A stretch of DNA of 64,000 bases. It comes from Aeromicrobium sp. Leaf245. GTDB lineage: Bacteria; Actinomycetota; Actinomycetes; Propionibacteriales; Nocardioidaceae. A program made the translations under genes and the position numbers. The notes below the pieces were generated by a model. It had not been told where the DNA came from. It was given only the letters and a program-made list of their open reading frames with translations, and did no database searches. Shown here in pieces: positions 16,304 through 25,042 of the stretch. The DNA is taken from positions 2,418,001 to 2,482,000 of the forward strand of contig NZ_OW824151.1 of assembly GCF_942548115.1 (NCBI RefSeq), read 5' to 3'. The stretch's first letter is position 1. Every line of letters starts with the position of its first letter.

Positions 16304-19228
16304 TCAGCTGCAGCCGCTGGTGCTGCCGCAGCCCTCACAGACGTGGCAGGAGCCGGCGGGGCGCATCTTGGTGCCGCAGGTCATGCACAGGGGCGAGTCG
16401 ACCGCGGAGCCGGTGATGGCCTCGAGGAGCTCGGCCGACGTGTGGGCCGTCTTCGGAGCAGGCTTGGCCGTGTCGGCCTGGGCCTGCTCGGCGGTCACGT
16501 CGTCGGCGACGGGCGAGGTCGCGGCCTCGGCGGTCGCGGCCTCCTTCAGCGTCTCCGGCTCGGTCTCGACGAGCTCGGCGGCCGTCGTGCCCTTGCTGAT
16601 CGGCTGGTGGCTGCCCGTGTCGAGGTAGCGCTGACGCTCCTCGGCCGAGTGGATGCCCATCGCCGAGCGCGTGTCGAAGTCGATGTAGTCCAGCGCCAGG
16701 CGGCGGAAGACGTAGTCCATGATCGACTGCGCCATGCGGACGTCGGAGTCGTCGGTCAGGCCCGCCGGCTCGAACTTGAGGTTCGTGAACTTCTGCACGA
16801 ACGTCTCGAGCGGCACGCCGTACTGCAGACCGATCGACACGGCGATCGAGAAGGCGTCCATCACGCCGGCCAGCGTCGAGCCCTGCTTGCCCAGCTTGAG
16901 GAACAGCTCGCCCAGCTCGCCGTTCTCGTGCGCACCGGAGGTCATGTAGCCCTCGGCACCGCCGACGCTGAACGACGTGGTGATCGACTGGCGCGACTTC
17001 GGCAGACGACGACGGATCGGCTTCTCGACGACGACCGTCTTGACCTCGGCCGCACCCTCGGCAGCCTTGGCCGACGTCTTGTCGTCCTGGCTCTTCTGCG
17101 AGGACAGCGGCTGGCCGACCTTGCAGTTGTCGCGGTAGACCGCGAGAGCCTTCAGGCCGAGCTTCCAGCCCTGGAAGTAGACGTCGGCGATCTCCTCGAC
17201 CGTGGAGGTCTCGGGCATGTTGACCGTCTTGGAGATGGCGCCGGACAGGAACGGCTGGGCCGCCGCCATCATCCGCACGTGACCCATGGGCTTGATGGCC
17301 CGGTCACCCACGGCGCAGTCGAAGACCTCGTAGTGCTCGGGCTTCAGGCCGGGGGCGTCGACGACGTGACCCTTCTCGGCGATGAACTCCATGATCGCCT
17401 CGATGGTCTCGCCGGTGTAGCCGAGCTTCTTGAGCGCGATCGGGACCGTCTGGTTGACGACCTGCATCGAGCCGCCACCGACGAGCTTCTTGAACTTGAC
17501 CAGCGAGAAGTCCGGCTCGATGCCGGTGGTGTCGCAGTCCATCATGAAGCCGATGGTGCCGGTGGGCGCGAGGACGGACGCCTGGGCGTTGCGCCAGCCG
17601 TTCTTCTCGCCGATCTTCAGGTTGTCGGCCCACTGCTTGGTGGCCTCGCGCTGCACGGCGATGTCCATCGAGTGCAGCGTGCGGATGTCGTCGTTGGCGG
17701 CGAGGTGCTTGCGCATGACCCGCGTGTGCGGCGTGGCGTTCTGCTTGAAGCCGTCGTACGCACCGACGACGCCGGCCAGCTCGGCCGAGCGACGGTAGGA
17801 GGTGCCCGTCATGAGCGACGTGATCGAGGCGGCCAGCGCGCGGCCACCCTCGGAGTCGTACGCCAGGCCCGAGGCCATGAGCATCGCGCCGAGGTTGGCG
17901 TAGCCGATGCCCAGCTGGCGGTAGGCGCGCGTGGTGTCGCCGATCGCCTCGGTCGGGAAGTCGGCGAAGCAGATGCTGATGTCCATCGCGGTGATGATCA
18001 GCTCGACGCTCTTGACGAACTTCTCGACGTCGAACGTCGTGCCGTCCTCGGACAGGAACTTCATCAGGTTGAGGCTGGCCAGGTTGCAGCTGGAGTTGTC
18101 CAGGTGCATGTACTCCGAGCACGGGTTGGACGCGGTGATGCGGCCCGTCTCCGGCGTGGTGTGCCAGTCGTTGATCGTCGAGTCGTACTGGATGCCCGGG
18201 TCGGCGCAGGCCCAGGCGGCCTTGGCGACCTTGCCCCACAGCTCGTTGGCGTCGATCTCCTCGATCACCTCGCCGCTGGTGCGGGCACGCAGGCCGTAGG
18301 AGGTGTTCTCCTCGACGGCGCGCATGAAGGCGTCGTCGACACGGATCGAGTTGTTGGCGTTCTGGTACTGGACGCTGGTGATGTCGTCGCCACCGAGGTC
18401 CATGTCGAAGCCGGCGTCGCGCAGGACGCGGATCTTCTCCTCCTCGCGCTCCTTGGTCTCGACGAACTCGACGATGTCGGGGTGGTCGATGTCGAGCACG
18501 ACCATCTTGGCCGCACGACGCGTGGCGCCACCGGACTTGATGGTGCCGGCGGACGCGTCGGCGCCGCGCATGAAGGAGACGGGGCCCGACGCGGTGCCGC
18601 CGGAGGAGCGCAGCAGCTCCTTGGACGAACGAATGCGCGACAGGTTGAGGCCGGCACCGGAGCCGCCCTTGAAGATCAGGCCCTCCTCGCGGTACCAGTT
18701 GAGGATCGAGTCCATCGAGTCGTCGACGGCGAGGATGAAGCACGCGCTGACCTGCTGCGGGCTCGACGTGCCGACGTTGAACCACACGGGGCTGTTGAAG
18801 CTGAACACCTGGTGCAGCAGCATGTGCGTCAGCTCGTGCTCGAAGACCTCGGCGTCGGCGTCGGTGGCGAAGTAGCCGTGCTCCTTGCCGGCCGCGGTGT
18901 ACGTGAGCACGACGCGGTCGAGCAGCTGGCGCAGGCTCTGCTCACGCTCGGGCGAGCCCACGGCGCCGCGGAAGTACTTGGTGGTGACGATCGTGGAGGC
19001 GTTGACGCTCCAGAAGTCGGGGAACTCCACACCGCGCTGCTCGAAGACCGTCTCGCCGGTCTTCCAGTTGGTCTGCACGACGTCGCGACGCTCCCACGTC
19101 ACGGCGTCGTACGGGTGCACGCCCTCGGTCGTGTACACGCGCTGGATGCTCAGGCCCTTGCCGGCCTTGCTCCCGCGCGTCTTGCCGGACTGTGCCCGGC
19201 CCGTCGATCCGTCGACCGTCTCCGTCAT
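16304..19228 (-). CDS. nrdJ: Vitamin B12-dependent (class II) ribonucleoside-diphosphate reductase
   Basis: A 974-aa enzyme that makes deoxyribonucleotides using adenosylcobalamin instead of a diiron or Mn subunit. Visible motifs are SFNSPVWFNVG, FKGGSGAGLNLSRIRSS, the active-site region NPCSEYMHLDNSSCNLASLN and LAPTGTIGFMMDCDTTGIEP. The C-terminus has a redox/zinc-ribbon tail CMTCGTKMRPAGSCHVCEGC. Length and motif order match the family. The ATG at 19228 has AGGAG 8 nt upstream (MTETVDGS). It is about 106 bp downstream of nrdR on the same strand and is likely co-regulated by it. Function depends on available B12, and no cobalamin riboswitch is apparent in the short leader. Confidence 0.96.
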   Translation of the reverse strand: MTETVDGSTGRAQSGKTRGSKAGKGLSIQRVYTTEGVHPYDAVTWERRDVVQTNWKTGETVFEQRGVEFPDFWSVNASTIVTTKYFRGAVGSPEREQSLRQLLDRVVLTYTAAGKEHGYFATDADAEVFEHELTHMLLHQVFSFNSPVWFNVGTSSPQQVSACFILAVDDSMDSILNWYREEGLIFKGGSGAGLNLSRIRSSKELLRSSGGTASGPVSFMRGADASAGTIKSGGATRRAAKMVVLDIDHPDIVEFVETKEREEEKIRVLRDAGFDMDLGGDDITSVQYQNANNSIRVDDAFMRAVEENTSYGLRARTSGEVIEEIDANELWGKVAKAAWACADPGIQYDSTINDWHTTPETGRITASNPCSEYMHLDNSSCNLASLNLMKFLSEDGTTFDVEKFVKSVELIITAMDISICFADFPTEAIGDTTRAYRQLGIGYANLGAMLMASGLAYDSEGGRALAASITSLMTGTSYRRSAELAGVVGAYDGFKQNATPHTRVMRKHLAANDDIRTLHSMDIAVQREATKQWADNLKIGEKNGWRNAQASVLAPTGTIGFMMDCDTTGIEPDFSLVKFKKLVGGGSMQVVNQTVPIALKKLGYTGETIEAIMEFIAEKGHVVDAPGLKPEHYEVFDCAVGDRAIKPMGHVRMMAAAQPFLSGAISKTVNMPETSTVEEIADVYFQGWKLGLKALAVYRDNCKVGQPLSSQKSQDDKTSAKAAEGAAEVKTVVVEKPIRRRLPKSRQSITTSFSVGGAEGYMTSGAHENGELGELFLKLGKQGSTLAGVMDAFSIAVSIGLQYGVPLETFVQKFTNLKFEPAGLTDDSDVRMAQSIMDYVFRRLALDYIDFDTRSAMGIHSAEERQRYLDTGSHQPISKGTTAAELVETEPETLKEAATAEAATSPVADDVTAEQAQADTAKPAPKTAHTSAELLEAITGSAVDSPLCMTCGTKMRPAGSCHVCEGCGSTSGCS

Positions 19229-19334
19229 GTCGTGCTCCTGTGTCGCTGCTGGTGTGTGAAAGGTCGTGCGTCCCGCCCCGTGGCACGGGACGAGGTCGTT
19301 CAGGGTGCCGGTGCCGCCCGTGGGCGGCGGGTGG

Positions 19335-19823
19335 TCAGGGAAGCTGTCGTGCGGTGTGCTCGGCCAGCTCGCCGTCTGCGGCGCGGGCCATGAGGACGGC
19401 GATCTCGGCGGCGAAGTCGTCCACCGAGTCGAACGCCTTGTAGACACTCGCGAAGCGCAGGTACGCCACCTCGTCGAGGCTCTTGAGCGGGTCGAGGATG
19501 GCCAGGCCGACCTCGTGGGCCGCGATCTCGGCCGCCCCGCTCTCGCGCAGTGCGTCCTCGACCTGCTGGCCGAGGCGTGCGAGGTCGTCGTCGGAGACCG
19601 GACGGCCCTTGCAGGCCTTGCGGACGCCCGAGATGGCCTTGTCGCGGTTGAAGGGCTCGGTGGCCCCCGACCGCTTGAGGACCGTCAGCTGCATCTGCTC
19701 GATGGTCGTGAAGCGCTTCTCGCACGCTCCGCAGACCCGACGACGCCGGATGGCGCCGCCCTCCTCGGCCACCCGGGAGTCGAGCACGCGGGTGTCGGGG
19801 TTCTTGCAGAACGGACAGTGCAC
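19335..19823 (-). CDS. nrdR: Transcriptional repressor NrdR
   Basis: A 162-aa repressor that senses ATP/dATP and shuts down ribonucleotide reductase genes. The zinc ribbon has HCPFCKNPD at the start and [13 protein letters not shown] near residue 30, followed by an ATP-cone ([21 protein letters not shown] onward, about 48-138). The GTG at 19823 is chosen because family proteins begin M/V-HCPFC and because GGAG lies about 7 nt upstream; further upstream codons are not conserved. It is upstream of nrdJ on the same strand. Two NrdR-box-like sequences lie in its own promoter region. Confidence 0.95.
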   Translation of the reverse strand: MHCPFCKNPDTRVLDSRVAEEGGAIRRRRVCGACEKRFTTIEQMQLTVLKRSGATEPFNRDKAISGVRKACKGRPVSDDDLARLGQQVEDALRESGAAEIAAHEVGLAILDPLKSLDEVAYLRFASVYKAFDSVDDFAAEIAVLMARAADGELAEHTARQLP

Positions 19824-19927
19824 GATGCTCTCCTCTCGGGCTGATTTCTTCGCGGGATCTGGGGACAACCTGGGGATGCAGAGGTGGATGGCCCGGGATT
19901 CCTGTGGGTAAGTCCCCCGTCCCTGTG

Positions 19928-19975
19928 GGACTAGATGTGGAGAACTACATCGGTGTAATCACTAGATGTAGTGGC
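19928..19975 (-). promoter_or_regulatory. Tandem NrdR boxes upstream of nrdR-nrdJ
   Basis: CTAGATGT occurs at 19931-19938 and 19962-19969, start-to-start distance 31 bp (three helical turns). Read on the minus strand, the boxes resemble the ACAC-TATCTAGT-like NrdR consensus (ACATCTAGTG). Paired boxes spaced by whole turns are typical for NrdR. They lie in the roughly 390-bp region 19824-20214, which contains no gene and also holds the promoter of the PhnB-like gene. Confidence 0.7.
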
Positions 19976-20214
19976 TACCGTACGCCTGCACACCAGGTCA
20001 TGCAAGCAAGTCTGACGAGTTGCGCAGACAAATCTGAGAGCTCGATGTTTGCGCAGGTCAGCGGCCTCTCGAGTCACACGAGTCCCAGGTGTCACGGCGT
20101 GTCCCGGTGCGTCCGAGGTGGAACCACCCCCTCCTCGCCCAGGACGTACCCGGTCCCGAAAGGCTCTCACCGGATTCTCTTCCTCTCAGGAACAAAAGGG
20201 AGGACGATGACCGC

Positions 20215-20628
20215 ATGACCATGCGACTGAACCCGTACCTGAACTTCCGCGACGAGTCCCGCGAGGCGCTCGAGTTCTACCAGTCCGTCTTCGGCGGGAC
20301 GATCGAGGCGATGACCTTCGGCGAGGGCGGAATGTCCGACGACCCAGCCGTTGTCGACCTGCTGATGCACGGGCACCTTGTCACCGACGCCGGCTTCGAC
20401 CTGATGGCCTCCGACACTCCCCCGGGCGGCGACCAGCCGTCGATGGGCACGGCCATCAACGTCACCCTCAACGGCGACGATCCCCGCATCCGCGACTACT
20501 GGGCCGGACTCAGCGAGGGCGCCGAGATCGTGGCACCGCTCGAGCGTGCACCGTGGGGCGACGAGTTCGGCCTGCTGAACGACCGCTTCGGCGTGGCCTG
20601 GCTGGTCAACCTCGCCGCGAGCCAGTAG
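20215..20628 (+). CDS. PhnB-like VOC-fold protein
   Basis: A 137-aa protein of the vicinal-oxygen-chelate/PhnB type (3-demethylubiquinone methyltransferase-like family by homology; true substrate unknown). The features are LNPYLNFRDESREALEFYQSVFGG at the start, a middle segment LLMHGHLVTDAGFDLMASD and the terminal WGDEFGLLNDRFGVAWLVN. The ATG at 20215 follows GGGAGG by 11 nt; the ATG at 20221 is an alternative. Members are usually stand-alone in actinobacteria, and nothing in the context indicates a pathway. The 3' end is 10 bp from the convergent amidotransferase gene. Confidence 0.85.
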   Translation: MTMRLNPYLNFRDESREALEFYQSVFGGTIEAMTFGEGGMSDDPAVVDLLMHGHLVTDAGFDLMASDTPPGGDQPSMGTAINVTLNGDDPRIRDYWAGLSEGAEIVAPLERAPWGDEFGLLNDRFGVAWLVNLAASQ

Positions 20629-20638
20629 CGGCCGACCC

Positions 20639-21385
20639 TCACACGGGGCGGGGCACCGACACGCCGAGGTGGTCGAGCGCGGCGTCGACGAGCGCGAACG
20701 CGGCGAGACGGCTGCGCGTCGCGTTCGCGAGCGCCTGACGCTTCAGCTCGCTGGGCTCCGACCCGCTCACCCGCACGAGGTCGGCGCTCTCGTCGACCCA
20801 GCGGCTGAAGGTCTCCGGAGTCACCTCGGGGTGGAACTGCCAGGCGATCACGCGGGCGCCGAAGGCCTCGTCGACGAAGCACTGCGGGCCGAACCACGAG
20901 CTGCCGATCACGCGCGCCGTGGGCGGCGGGCTCAGCACGTCCTGGTGGAACTGGCCCCACGGCCCCTCGGGGCAGAGGACCTCGTCGAGCGTGTCGACGC
21001 GGCGCCACCCGATCTCGGCACCGTCGCCGCGGTACGACGTGCCGCCGAGGGCACGGGCCACGAGCTGGGCGCCGTAGCAGATGGCCATCACGGGGACGCC
21101 CGACCCGAGCGCCACCCGCACGACGTCGGACTCCGCCTCCACCACGTGGGCCCAGCGGGGCTCGTGCGCCGAGCGCTCCGAGCCGAGGCTGAGGACCAGG
21201 TCGACACCGGTCGCCGACCACGGGGAGTCGATCGTGTCGCGGTCGATCCAGGTCAGCTCGGCGCCGTGCTCCCGCAGCCGCTCCGTGACGTAGCCACCGG
21301 AGCGGTCGGTGTCATCGGCCAGCACGTGGACCTGCAGAGGGCGGTCCGCCGGCGTCGGGCCCGGGTTGGTGGAGGCGTCGTTCAT
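20639..21385 (-). CDS. Class I glutamine amidotransferase-like protein
   Basis: A 248-aa stand-alone GATase1 domain. The nucleophile elbow AICYGAQLVARALGG supplies Cys, and WQFHPEVTPE supplies the His-Glu pair, so the hydrolase triad appears intact. It probably deaminates glutamine or a gamma-glutamyl substrate, as in the GMP-synthase-like and PuuD-like groups; the acceptor is not evident. The ATG at 21385 (MNDAST) has only a G-rich weak ribosome site; upstream codons lack conservation. It is followed by no operon partner. Confidence 0.85.
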   Translation of the reverse strand: MNDASTNPGPTPADRPLQVHVLADDTDRSGGYVTERLREHGAELTWIDRDTIDSPWSATGVDLVLSLGSERSAHEPRWAHVVEAESDVVRVALGSGVPVMAICYGAQLVARALGGTSYRGDGAEIGWRRVDTLDEVLCPEGPWGQFHQDVLSPPPTARVIGSSWFGPQCFVDEAFGARVIAWQFHPEVTPETFSRWVDESADLVRVSGSEPSELKRQALANATRSRLAAFALVDAALDHLGVSVPRPV

Positions 21386-21410
21386 GCCCCCATGGTGCCG
21401 GACGGGCCCG

Positions 21411-21800
21411 TCACTCGTAGACGGGCACCGCGAGGTCGGAGCCGAGCTGCAGCGCACCGGCGCTCGGCAGCGAGTTCATGCGCATGATGTCGTCGACCGT
21501 GTCGCGCACGTCGCCCTCGGGGTTGGCGTCGGCGGCGATCTGCCAGAGCGTCTGCCCCTCCTGCACGGTGACGACCGTGGTGGCGGGAACCGCGCCCGCG
21601 TCTGAGGTGGCGACGGTGGAGGAGCCGAGAGCGACGACCGTGACCGCCAGCGCCGCGATCACGGCGAGCAGGAGCACGAGGCGGCCCCGACGGGTCAGCC
21701 GGACCGCAGCCGGCTCGGTGGTGCTGCGCGGAGCCGCGGCGATCCCACGGGAGAACGACGGGGCGAAGCGGCTGGTCTCGTAGACGGTGATGGTGCTCAT
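21411..21800 (-). CDS. LysM-domain membrane protein divergent from lexA (likely SOS-induced)
   Basis: A 129-aa protein with a cytoplasmic N-terminus (1-40), one transmembrane segment (LVLLLAVIAALAVTVVALG) and an extracellular LysM peptidoglycan-binding domain at about 80-125 (TVQEGQTLWQIAADANPEG, DDIMRMNSL). The arrangement matches mycobacterial Rv2719c and corynebacterial DivS-type genes next to lexA, whose products slow division during DNA damage. The ATG has GGAGG 7 nt upstream. A perfect SOS box lies about 110 bp upstream. Function is inferred from position and domain; sequence similarity to those proteins is limited to the LysM architecture. Confidence 0.85.
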   Translation of the reverse strand: MSTITVYETSRFAPSFSRGIAAAPRSTTEPAAVRLTRRGRLVLLLAVIAALAVTVVALGSSTVATSDAGAVPATTVVTVQEGQTLWQIAADANPEGDVRDTVDDIMRMNSLPSAGALQLGSDLAVPVYE

Positions 21801-21910
21801 GGTGACCTCCGGGGAAGGGAGAGGAAGGAGTCTTGGTGTGTCGATCGAGCACCTGCCGATGTCATTCGAAGGTCGATGCTCCGGGGGCGGTGGTGCTCCG
21901 CGGATCCGAC

Positions 21911-21938
21911 GAACAGATGTTCGATCGAACACGTGTAC
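21911..21938. promoter_or_regulatory. SOS (LexA) boxes upstream of the LysM gene
   Basis: 21911-21922 is a perfect GAAC-AGAT-GTTC palindrome matching the actinobacterial LexA box. A second, one-mismatch box (GAAC-ACGT-GTAC) follows at 21927-21938, in tandem. They sit within the roughly 370-bp lexA/LysM divergent region (21801-22170), which carries no gene. They support SOS control of the LysM gene. Confidence 0.85.
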
Positions 21939-22133
21939 GACAGTAGGGGAAGGCGCCGACAAAAGCAGCCCCCTTTCGAACAGGAATCCGAACGGACAGC
22001 AGGATTGCCCGTCATTCCAGTGAAAGAATCTTCGACACCATGTTCGACTGTGACGCGTCGCACGCGCCTGACGGCGTCCCGAGCGCCGTCGCGGAACCAT
22101 CGAGCGCGCCGTTCGAACGCGCGACACGCTGTC

Positions 22134-22145
22134 GAACATGTGTTT
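22134..22145. promoter_or_regulatory. Near-consensus SOS box at the lexA promoter
   Basis: GAAC-ATGT-GTTT lies 25 bp before the lexA start. It differs from GAAC-N4-GTTC at the last base only. A weaker box is expected for LexA autoregulation. Confidence 0.7.
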
Positions 22146-22170
22146 GTAAACGTCCGCGCAGAGGTCTAGC

Positions 22171-22956
22171 GTGGGCATCATGAGCGACGACAGCACCCTC
22201 GACCCCTCCGCCGACGCGCCGCGTCGGGGCCGCCCGAAGGGTTCACGCAACTCCGTGCGTGAGCTGCCCGACGGTCCCGTCGACGAGATGACCGGCCTCA
22301 CCGGCCGGCAGCAGAAGATCCTGCACTTCATGCGCGACCAGATCGAGCAGCGCGGCTACCCGCCCAGCATGCGCGAGATCGGTGGCGCCGTCGGCCTGGC
22401 CAGCACCTCCTCGGTCGCCCACCAGCTGCGGGTCCTCGAGCGCCTCGGCTACGTCAAGCGCGACCCGAATCGCCCGCGCGCGATCGAGATCTTCCTGCCC
22501 GAGGTGGTCAAGGCGCGGCGCACGCTCAGCTCGGCCGACGACTCCGAGGTCGACGAGACCGGCTTCGGCGACCAGCGCCCCGAGGCCACCTACGTGCCCA
22601 TGCTCGGTCGCATCGCCGCGGGCGGTCCGATCCTGGCCGAGGAGCAGGTCGAGGAGATCTTCCCGCTCCCCCGCTCCCTCGTCGGCGACGGCACGCTGTT
22701 CCTGCTCGAGGTGCGCGGCGACTCCATGGTCGACGCGGCGATCTGCGACGGCGACTACGTGGTCGTCCGCCAGCAGCCGGTCGCCGAGAACGGCGAGATC
22801 GTCGCCGCCATGCTCGACGGCGAGGCCACGGTCAAGACGTTCCAGCGCAAGGACGGCCAGATCTGGCTGCTGCCGCACAACGACGACTACTCCCCCATCG
22901 ACGGCAACCACGCCACGATCCTGGGCAAGGTCACGACGGTGCTGCGCCGCCTCTGA
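22171..22956 (+). CDS. lexA: SOS-response repressor LexA
   Basis: A 261-aa repressor with self-cleaving protease. An N-terminal extension contains an AT-hook-like RRGRPKGSR (19-27). The winged HTH spans about 42-108 ([40 protein letters not shown]). The cleavage site Ala-Gly lies in [12 protein letters not shown]. The catalytic serine is in [10 protein letters not shown] and the lysine in EATVKTFQR. The GTG at 22171 has GAGG 7 nt upstream; an ATG at 22180 is the alternative. It is divergent from the LysM gene, sharing a promoter region with SOS boxes. DNA damage, via RecA filaments, should trigger its cleavage. Confidence 0.97.
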   Translation: MGIMSDDSTLDPSADAPRRGRPKGSRNSVRELPDGPVDEMTGLTGRQQKILHFMRDQIEQRGYPPSMREIGGAVGLASTSSVAHQLRVLERLGYVKRDPNRPRAIEIFLPEVVKARRTLSSADDSEVDETGFGDQRPEATYVPMLGRIAAGGPILAEEQVEEIFPLPRSLVGDGTLFLLEVRGDSMVDAAICDGDYVVVRQQPVAENGEIVAAMLDGEATVKTFQRKDGQIWLLPHNDDYSPIDGNHATILGKVTTVLRRL

Positions 22957-22980
22957 CACCCACCGTCAGCGCTCATCACC

Positions 22981-23018
22981 CACGAGGCCCTCTCCCGTTC
23001 ACGGGAGAGGGCCTCGTG
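22981..23018. terminator. Strong hairpin terminator after lexA (bidirectional)
   Basis: A perfect 18-bp stem, CACGAGGCCCTCTCCCGT (22981-22998) with its complement at 23001-23018, with a nominal 2-nt apex. It lies 24 bp after the lexA stop and 37 bp before the convergent secreted-protein gene stop, so it can serve both. Confidence 0.88.
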
Positions 23019-23055
23019 GTGCGTCGGCGCCCGAGCGGTGCCGGGCGAGCTGTGC

Positions 23056-24969
23056 TCAGCTGCGGAAGTTGAGCGTGCCCACGCTGTAGGACTTGCCGGC
23101 CGTGACCCGCTTGGTCTGCGTGCCCTTGTGGGTGCGACCGATGCCGCGCCACGAGTCACCGTTGACCAGGACCCGGTAGTTGCCCGACTCGAGGCCGCGG
23201 ATGACGAAGCGGCCCGAGGAGCTCGTGTACGCCGAGCGCATCACGAGCACGCCCTGCGTGGAGTACACCGAGACCAGCATCTCCTTGTTGCTCTTGCCGC
23301 CGATCCGCGAGACCTTGCCCGAGATCGTGGCGCCCTTGCGCAGCTTGGAGGTGTTCGACGTGGCGTCGCCGTTGTTGATGGTGACGAGCTTGTAGTCACC
23401 GGCGCTCTGCGCCACGCAGGCGTCGCGGTACATCCAGCCCTTGTAGCCGCTCGGCGGCTTCTTGGCCTTGAAGCCGTAGCGGTACGACGTCTCGTACTCG
23501 GGGTAGGCGCCGTTGACGGTCTTCCAGCGCTCGCTGCCGCGCTCGCCACCCTTGTGGTAGAGGTAGTTGTCCTTGTAGATGCTGGGGTACCAGGCAGAAC
23601 AGCCCGTCCGTCGCCCGACCTCGACCCAGTACTTGCCGTTGCGCAGACCCTCGAACTGCTTGAAGCCCGAGGAGTTGGCGTGGCCGGCCGTGATGATCGG
23701 GCGGTCCAGGATCTTGGTGCCGGGCACGTACTCGCGGACCGTTGTCCAGGTGTCGTGCGGCTTGATCGACGACGTGTAGGTCGCGTCGGTGTCGAAGCCG
23801 AGCGCGTGCTTGCCGGAGTCGAGGTTGGCGGAGATGGCGGCCGACAGGCCGCCGGTGCCGTAGGAGATCAGGTCGTCGTCGCTCGCGGAGTAGGTGTACT
23901 TCGTGGCGGCGTTGCAGCTGGCGTACTGGCGCCCGCCCGTCGTGATGACGCCGGCCCGGTTGGTGCCCTCGTGCGAGACGAGGTAGCGCGAGTCGCCGTT
24001 CTGGCTCACCGGGAGGAACGTGATGTCGTAGCCGCCGGACCCCGACGTCGTGTCGGCGCCGTACTCGTTGGCACAGAAGGGCACGTCGAGACCGCGCAGG
24101 TCCGAGGCGCGCGTCGGCCGGGTGACGGGCGGGGCGATCACACGCACGTCGGTGCCGGTGGACCCGGCCCCGCTGAGCGTGCCGGCGATCCGGCCGAACC
24201 GGAAGTCGGCCACGAAGTCGTTGTACTTGGTCACCGAGGCCGCGTGCGCCTCGCTGACGCGCTTGCCGCCGCCGGTGGGCCGTCCGTCGGTGCCGCGCCA
24301 GAACCACTCGCGGACCGTGCCGTCGACCCGCGCCCGGATGCTCAGCCGGTAGCCGTAGGACGCGGCGTTGTTGGTGCCGAGCGAGACGGCGCCGAAGTCG
24401 TAGGTGCCGTTCGACGCGACGTCGACGGTCTTGAGACGACGCGAGACGAGTCCGCTGACGTTCCAGCTGGTCACCTGCACGTCGGTCACGCGGCTGCCGA
24501 GGCCGGGGCCCGACACGGTGCCCTTGAGGTTCCGGCTGGCCTGGGTCCGCTCCAGCGTGATGGTCTTGTCACGCGCCGAGGCACCCGAGGGGTAGACCCG
24601 CAGCGTGCGCTCGAAGGTGGTCCCCTGCTGGCCGGGGGCAGAGCCGAGGCCCGTCGGAGCCGTGTTGCCCTCGTCGCCCAGCCAGTAGACGGTGATGTAG
24701 CCCGCACTGTTGCCCTTGATGCTGTACGGCCAGTTGACGTACCGGGTCTGGCCCAGGATCGCCGCACGACCGGAGCAGGTCTTCGACCCGTTGCAGCGCG
24801 CGTAGATCTTGACCGGACGGTGTCCGGCCGAGTTGGGCGAGCCGACGGCGACGATGTTCGACCGCGCCTCGATTCCGGTCGCGGCCTGGGCGGTGGAGGC
24901 GCTCAGCCCGACGAGGGCGCCCGTCGCGACGAGCACGGCAGACAGCAGGACGGCGGTACGACGGAACAT
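23056..24969 (-). CDS. Secreted protein with C-terminal carboxypeptidase-regulatory-like domain, paralogue A
   Basis: A 637-aa exported protein. The signal peptide (about 1-31) ends in STAQAATG. Near residues 58-66 a CNGSKTCSG motif precedes beta-rich repeats. The centre has DLRGLDVPFCANEYGA, and a strongly conserved block near 460-525 reads KYWVEVGRRTGCSAWYPSIY, NYLYHKGGERGSERWKT. The last 90 residues (GATISGKVSRIGGKSNKEML ... GRFVIRGLESGNYRVLVNG) resemble a CarboxypepD_reg/prealbumin-like beta sandwich. No catalytic motif or sorting signal is seen. It is 73 bp downstream of a closely related gene. The role is unknown; cell-surface or matrix adhesion is plausible but unsupported. Confidence 0.85.
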   Translation of the reverse strand: MFRRTAVLLSAVLVATGALVGLSASTAQAATGIEARSNIVAVGSPNSAGHRPVKIYARCNGSKTCSGRAAILGQTRYVNWPYSIKGNSAGYITVYWLGDEGNTAPTGLGSAPGQQGTTFERTLRVYPSGASARDKTITLERTQASRNLKGTVSGPGLGSRVTDVQVTSWNVSGLVSRRLKTVDVASNGTYDFGAVSLGTNNAASYGYRLSIRARVDGTVREWFWRGTDGRPTGGGKRVSEAHAASVTKYNDFVADFRFGRIAGTLSGAGSTGTDVRVIAPPVTRPTRASDLRGLDVPFCANEYGADTTSGSGGYDITFLPVSQNGDSRYLVSHEGTNRAGVITTGGRQYASCNAATKYTYSASDDDLISYGTGGLSAAISANLDSGKHALGFDTDATYTSSIKPHDTWTTVREYVPGTKILDRPIITAGHANSSGFKQFEGLRNGKYWVEVGRRTGCSAWYPSIYKDNYLYHKGGERGSERWKTVNGAYPEYETSYRYGFKAKKPPSGYKGWMYRDACVAQSAGDYKLVTINNGDATSNTSKLRKGATISGKVSRIGGKSNKEMLVSVYSTQGVLVMRSAYTSSSGRFVIRGLESGNYRVLVNGDSWRGIGRTHKGTQTKRVTAGKSYSVGTLNFRS

Positions 24970-25042
24970 CAATTCCCCGAGAACTTCGATGGCAGGACCG
25001 CTGCACTGTACCAAGCCCGGGCCTGGTAGCCCGGTTCCGTCG

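Noticed and set aside
19229-19334. Cobalamin riboswitch in front of nrdJ
   Set aside because: The roughly 106-bp leader is too short and no B12-box-like sequence was seen.
16244-19393. 1049-aa plus-strand open frame opposite nrdJ
   Set aside because: Antisense shadow of nrdJ, with repetitive Leu/Arg/Val/Asp content and no motif.
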